This document shows positions 7,140 to 9,933 of a stretch of DNA of 9,933 nt, piece after piece. Within the stretch, counting starts at the first letter, position 1, and every line of letters begins with the position of its first letter. Where the stretch lies: assembly GCA_019348095.1 (NCBI GenBank), contig JAHWKC010000066.1:1-9933 (forward strand), in the 5' to 3' direction. Source of the stretch: Pseudomonadota bacterium. Lineage in GTDB: Bacteria > Pseudomonadota > Gammaproteobacteria > Xanthomonadales > Xanthomonadaceae. Below the pieces are notes generated by a model. That model was not told the origin of the DNA, ran no database searches, and worked only from the letters and a program-made list of their open reading frames with translations. Both the position numbers and the translations under genes were made by a program.

Positions 7140-7159
7140 ACGCCCAAACCTAGGCGTGG
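7138..7159. other. Small hairpin in the divergent region
   Basis: CCACGCC (7138-7144) pairs perfectly with GGCGTGG (7153-7159) across an eight-base loop. No T-run follows on either strand, so it is not a typical intrinsic terminator. It abuts the second arm of the split inverted repeat. Confidence 0.35.
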
Positions 7160-7310
7160 CTTCACGCGCCATTGATGTCTTGGCCAGGGTGAAGTCGAAG
7201 TGACGACAGGAAAGCAGATGCACGGACCCGCATTGCGAAGTTCAGATTCCTGACTGGCCCGAGGCCGTCGCGCGCGATCCAGCGCGTTGGCAGAAAGCAA
7301 GTGTGGCCAC

Positions 7311-7332
7311 GTTGCACGAGTAGTTGCACGAG
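7311..7332. repeat. Tandem direct repeat GTTGCACGAG upstream of galE
   Basis: Two identical ten-base copies, 7311-7320 and 7323-7332, are separated by TA, giving a 12-base period. They lie about 110-130 bases upstream of the galE ATG. A regulator binding on roughly one face of the helix is possible; no known consensus is recognised. Confidence 0.4.
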
Positions 7333-7431
7333 CGCAGTTCGCAAGTGCGCCTTTTGCCGCCGGCGCATGCAGTTCGCAGCGCAGCGCGCGACCTCCCCAT
7401 GCTCGCGGCCGAACTCGACCATCACTTCCTT

Positions 7432-7435
7432 GAGG
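7432..7435 (+). promoter_or_regulatory. Ribosome binding site of galE
   Basis: GAGG lies seven bases before the ATG at 7443, an ordinary spacing that supports this start. Confidence 0.6.
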
Positions 7436-7442
7436 ATCATCA

Positions 7443-8591
7443 ATGCGAGTTCTGGTATCCGGCGGTGCGGGATATATCGGCAGTCATACCTGTGTGGTCC
7501 TGGCACAACGCGGACATCGCGTCACGATCGCAGACAGCCTCGTCAACAGTTCTCCCGGCGCATTGCGGCACCTGGCGCGGGTCATCGGGGCGCCGGTGGA
7601 TTTCCACCGCGTCGACCTGCGCGACCGCGATGCGGTTTCTGAACTCTTCGCCACCAACCGCTTCGATGCCGTGATCCACTTTGCCGGCCTGAAGGCGGTG
7701 GGTGATTCCTGCCGCCGGCCGCTGGAGTACTTCGACAACAACATCAGTGGCACGATCGTGCTGCTGCAGGCGATGGAAGATGCCGGCGTGCGGCGGATGG
7801 TGTTCAGCTCGTCGGCAACCGTGTACGGCGATCCCGAGCGGGTGCCGGTGCAGGAAAACGCGCGGCTGCAGGTCACCAACCCCTATGGCCGGACCAAACT
7901 GGTGCTGGAGCAGCTGATCAGCGACTTCTGCGATGCCGACGACGCGTTCCGCGCGGCCACGCTGCGCTATTTCAACCCGGTCGGCGCGCACGCCTCGGGG
8001 CTGCTCGGCGAAGACCCGGCGGGCGTGCCCAACAACCTGATGCCCTACATCTGCCAGGTCGCGGTGGGCCGGCGCAAGAAGCTGTCGGTTTTTGGCGGTG
8101 ACTACCCGACCATCGATGGCACCGGCGTGCGCGATTACCTGCACGTGGTCGACCTGGCGCGCGCGCACGCCGACGCGCTCGCGTGCCTGGAGCACAGTGA
8201 TCGCAGCATCACCGTGAACCTGGGCACCGGTCGTGGCGTCAGCGTGCTGCAGTTGCTGCAGGCATTCGAGCGAGCGTCGGGGCGCAAGATTCCTTACGAG
8301 ATCGTGGACCGCCGGCCGGGCGACGTGGCCGAGCTGTACGCCGACCCGAGCCTGGCGCAGCAGCTGCTGGGGTGGCGCGCCGAACTGGACGTCGATGCGA
8401 TGTGCCGCGACGCCTGGCGCTGGCAATCGAAACACCCCCAGGGCTATCGCGATGCGGTGTCGTCCCCGCCGGTGCCGACCCTCGCAGCGGTGCGCCCCCG
8501 GTCCAGGGACTTCGAACCGGCCCGCGAACTACACACGCAGGCGAGCGGTGCCAAGAAGACAGGCACCGGCGAGGCCATCACCGGGCTCTAG
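7443..8591 (+). CDS. galE: UDP-glucose 4-epimerase
   Basis: This NAD-dependent extended short-chain dehydrogenase interconverts UDP-glucose and UDP-galactose in the Leloir pathway and supplies sugar donors for surface polysaccharides. The 382-residue product has the Rossmann motif GGAGYIG (residues 7-13), FAGLKAVGDS (80-89), SSSATVYG (122-129) with the catalytic Ser/Thr, YGRTK (148-152) with catalytic Tyr148 and Lys152, RYFNPVGAH (175-183), NNLMPY (197-202) and GVRDYLHVVDLA (228-239), all as in canonical GalE. The family normally ends soon after the KHPQGY segment (about residue 335, compare E. coli at 338). Here about 45 low-complexity Ala/Pro/Arg/Thr-rich residues follow before the stop. 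It is divergent from the exopolysaccharide operon, which suggests functional linkage. The assignment is firm. Confidence 0.95.
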   Translation: MRVLVSGGAGYIGSHTCVVLAQRGHRVTIADSLVNSSPGALRHLARVIGAPVDFHRVDLRDRDAVSELFATNRFDAVIHFAGLKAVGDSCRRPLEYFDNNISGTIVLLQAMEDAGVRRMVFSSSATVYGDPERVPVQENARLQVTNPYGRTKLVLEQLISDFCDADDAFRAATLRYFNPVGAHASGLLGEDPAGVPNNLMPYICQVAVGRRKKLSVFGGDYPTIDGTGVRDYLHVVDLARAHADALACLEHSDRSITVNLGTGRGVSVLQLLQAFERASGRKIPYEIVDRRPGDVAELYADPSLAQQLLGWRAELDVDAMCRDAWRWQSKHPQGYRDAVSSPPVPTLAAVRPRSRDFEPARELHTQASGAKKTGTGEAITGL

Positions 8592-8660
8592 CGCGGCGCT
8601 GCGGGCCCCTGCCATGCGGGCGGTGGCCGCGTAACGGGGGGGGGCAGCGCTGCCTGGCGC
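8592..8660. terminator. Convergent intergenic spacer with palindromes, possible bidirectional terminator
   Basis: Between the ends of galE and the hydrolase gene there is a run of nine G (8636-8644), the perfect palindrome GGCAGCGCTGCC (8643-8654), and a short CTGGC/GCCAG stem that runs into the hydrolase stop (8654-8669). No T-run follows, so intrinsic termination is only a possibility suggested by the convergent layout. Confidence 0.3.
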
Positions 8661-9512
8661 TCAAGCCAGCAACGCTTCGGCCACGCGCGCGGGCTGCTTC
8701 ATCCAGCCGAAGTGATCGGCCGACGATCCCAGCGCCTGCGCATCCAGTTCGATGGTCGAAACCCGCGCACGCGGCATCTTCGACAGCAGGAACCGCAGCG
8801 ACGAGGCCGGCGCCAGCCAGTCATCGGCCAGGACCACGGCGCGTACGGCCGGCGCAAGTTGCGACATCGAACCATCGAGATCGACGTCGCCCTCTGGCGT
8901 GGCATACCGCCCGCTCAGCGCGGTGGCGGCCCAGTCGCGGATCAGGCCGCGCGCTTCCTGGCCGCCAAATCCGATGCGGCGGCCGGGCAGGGCGCCGCAC
9001 CGGTCGCTCAGCCACGGCAGGAACCGGTACACCAGTGGCAGCCAATAGCGCGTCGGCGGCGGAAATGCGCGCCAGTAGGGCGCGCCGCTGGCGACCAGCC
9101 ACACCCGCCGGGCCGTGTCGGGCGCCAGCGCCAACCGGCAGCAGGCCAGTTGGCCCCCCAGGCTGTGGCCGCCAATGACGCGCGTGGCCCCGGATGCAGC
9201 CTCGGGCAATGCGTCGAGCATCGCCGCTTCGCTGGTCGGCAGGTCAAGCGTCAGCAACTGGCGATAGCCCCAGTTCCAGGTCCGCGAGGCGCGAAGATCG
9301 CTGCTGCCGATGCCGCGCCACTCGTGCAGGAACACCGCGACGTCGCGCGCCGCCAGCGCCTCGGCGAACGGCAGGTAGTGCCGCGCCGCAATGCCCAGCG
9401 CGGGCAGCCACAGCAGCGATGCGACCGGTTGCTCGGGAATGCGGGCCAGCAGCGTGTAGCCGTGCCCGTCGGGAGATTGCAGCGGCAGGTTCAGCGGGCG
9501 TAATTCGCTCAC
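8661..9512 (-). CDS. Alpha/beta hydrolase (COG4757-like)
   Basis: A 283-residue serine hydrolase. Visible motifs are the oxyanion/strand region HEWRGIGSSD (residues 63-72), the nucleophile elbow GGHSLGG with Ser117, an acidic residue in VVLADDW (Asp230 or Asp231), and SSADHFGWMKQP with the likely catalytic His267. No signal peptide is seen, so it is probably cytoplasmic. It resembles the broad COG4757 'predicted alpha/beta hydrolase' group; the substrate is unknown. A longer frame reaches 9659, but those codons overlap thiD and read as shadow sequence. The GTG at 9512 gives a GTGA overlap with the thiD stop, implying translational coupling. Confidence 0.8.
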   Translation of the reverse strand: MSELRPLNLPLQSPDGHGYTLLARIPEQPVASLLWLPALGIAARHYLPFAEALAARDVAVFLHEWRGIGSSDLRASRTWNWGYRQLLTLDLPTSEAAMLDALPEAASGATRVIGGHSLGGQLACCRLALAPDTARRVWLVASGAPYWRAFPPPTRYWLPLVYRFLPWLSDRCGALPGRRIGFGGQEARGLIRDWAATALSGRYATPEGDVDLDGSMSQLAPAVRAVVLADDWLAPASSLRFLLSKMPRARVSTIELDAQALGSSADHFGWMKQPARVAEALLA

Positions 9513-9933
9513 TGCTCTGGCGCGGACCGATAGGTCGCCGTGCCAAGGTGGTCGAGCACGACGACATCGCTCCGGCCTGGACGGTATCCGCGGCGCAATG
9601 CATCGGACACATAGTCGGTCGCGGCCGCGCATGCGCCCTGCAGCGAGCTGCCGCGACACAGGTGCGCTGCGATTGCCGAGGCCAGCGTGCAGCCGGTGCC
9701 GTGGCCGTCCAGGTCGAGCCGGCGATGCGCGAATGCGGCGGTGCCATCGGCGTCGTGGAAACGGTCGATCACCTCATCGCCTTCGTCCAGGTGCCCGCCC
9801 TTGAGCAGCACCGCCTGCGCGCCCAGGCCGCGCATCTCGGCCAGTGCGGTGCCCGCAGCGGCGGCATCGGCGATGCTCCGGCCGAGCAGCAGCTCGGCCT
9901 CGGGCGTGTTGGGCGTGACCAGCGTGGCCAGCG
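9509..9933 (-). CDS. thiD: Hydroxymethylpyrimidine/phosphomethylpyrimidine kinase, C-terminal part
   Basis: ThiD phosphorylates HMP and HMP-phosphate in thiamine biosynthesis. The gene runs off the right edge, so only about the last 141 residues are present. The sequence contains the family hallmarks LVTPNTPEAELLLG near the window edge, AVLLKGGHL, and the anion-hole/catalytic segment DGHGTGCTLASAIAAHL with the conserved Cys. It ends ATYRSAPEQ. It is a ribokinase-fold cytoplasmic enzyme. It overlaps the downstream hydrolase gene by four bases. Nothing unusual is seen in the part present. Confidence 0.9.
   Translation of the reverse strand, partial: LATLVTPNTPEAELLLGRSIADAAAAGTALAEMRGLGAQAVLLKGGHLDEGDEVIDRFHDADGTAAFAHRRLDLDGHGTGCTLASAIAAHLCRGSSLQGACAAATDYVSDALRRGYRPGRSDVVVLDHLGTATYRSAPEQ

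Larger units (their letters stand above)
6807..7442. promoter_or_regulatory. Divergent intergenic region between the exopolysaccharide operon and galE
   Basis: These 636 bases separate two divergent transcription units and must hold at least the operon promoter and probably the galE promoter. I see no convincing sigma-70 or sigma-54 promoter, no ops/JUMPstart element and no tRNA. Open frames exist on both strands, but none resembles a protein I know. Small structured elements are listed separately: a palindrome near 6869, a split inverted repeat at 6970/7128, a hairpin at 7138 and a direct repeat at 7311. A long 5' leader on the operon side is possible. Confidence 0.45.

Noticed and set aside
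7162..7440. A 92-codon minus-strand frame upstream of galE starting MILKEVMVEFGREHGEV
   Set aside because: The first part has GC-rich third positions and reads somewhat like protein, but it covers the galE ribosome site region, has no recognisable family and no clear ribosome site. Not called without a homologue.
7440..8435. A 331-codon open frame on the - strand opposite galE
   Set aside because: It is a shadow of the strongly conserved galE gene, with no motifs of its own; GC-rich codons keep the antisense frame open.
9513..9659. N-terminal extension of the hydrolase to 9659
   Set aside because: It overlaps the conserved end of thiD and is Arg/Cys-rich shadow sequence; the GTG overlapping the thiD stop is the better start.
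1..9933. CRISPR arrays, rRNA, tRNA genes, insertion sequences
   Set aside because: No regularly spaced repeats, no RNA gene signatures and no transposase sequence or terminal inverted repeats were seen on either strand.

Overview
The window reads as a piece of a high-GC gammaproteobacterial chromosome. Lysobacteraceae/Xanthomonadaceae such as Lysobacter or Luteimonas fit best. This is inferred from the very GC-rich third codon positions, the style of the genes and the exopolysaccharide gene set, not from any marker gene.

Region 1 (about 1-660) is a mosaic of broken pieces. A fragment of a glycine-rich protein lies on the + strand. It meets, head-on and inside a GC-repeat tract, a minus-strand fragment of a 2-oxo-acid dehydrogenase E2 subunit that holds only linker sequence and the E3-binding domain. 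Next comes the broken 3' end of a glycosyltransferase gene. The two outer pieces look foreign to the rest, perhaps actinobacterial in the E2 case. The region may be a real rearrangement, acquired DNA, or a chimeric contig end.

Region 2 (about 643-6806, all minus strand) is the head of an exopolysaccharide operon. Transcribed from 6806 downward it encodes: an outer-membrane export lipoprotein (PES/SLBB type), a chain-length determinant (Wzz/GumC type), a CpsD/CapB-like cytoplasmic partner whose ATP-binding P-loop is degenerate, an outer-membrane beta-barrel protein, a membrane GT2 glycosyltransferase, and the N-terminal part of a GT4-like glycosyltransferase. The first five genes are complete, and the junctions among the first four are an overlap or gaps of about 10 bases. 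The layout matches the export/chain-length/kinase/barrel core of exosortase(XrtA)-type exopolysaccharide loci. No exosortase, flippase or polymerase is in the window. The GT genes are visibly lower in GC than the assembly genes.

Region 3 (6807-7442) is an unusually long divergent intergenic region with several small palindromes and repeats. It probably carries the promoters of the operon on one side and of galE on the other.

Region 4 (7443-8591, + strand) is galE, UDP-glucose 4-epimerase, which can supply UDP-galactose to the polysaccharide machinery. It carries an extra C-terminal tail of about 45 residues.

Region 5 (8661-9933, minus strand) converges on galE. An alpha/beta hydrolase gene overlaps the end of thiD (HMP/HMP-phosphate kinase of thiamine synthesis), which runs off the window. 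This is housekeeping context unrelated to the polysaccharide locus.
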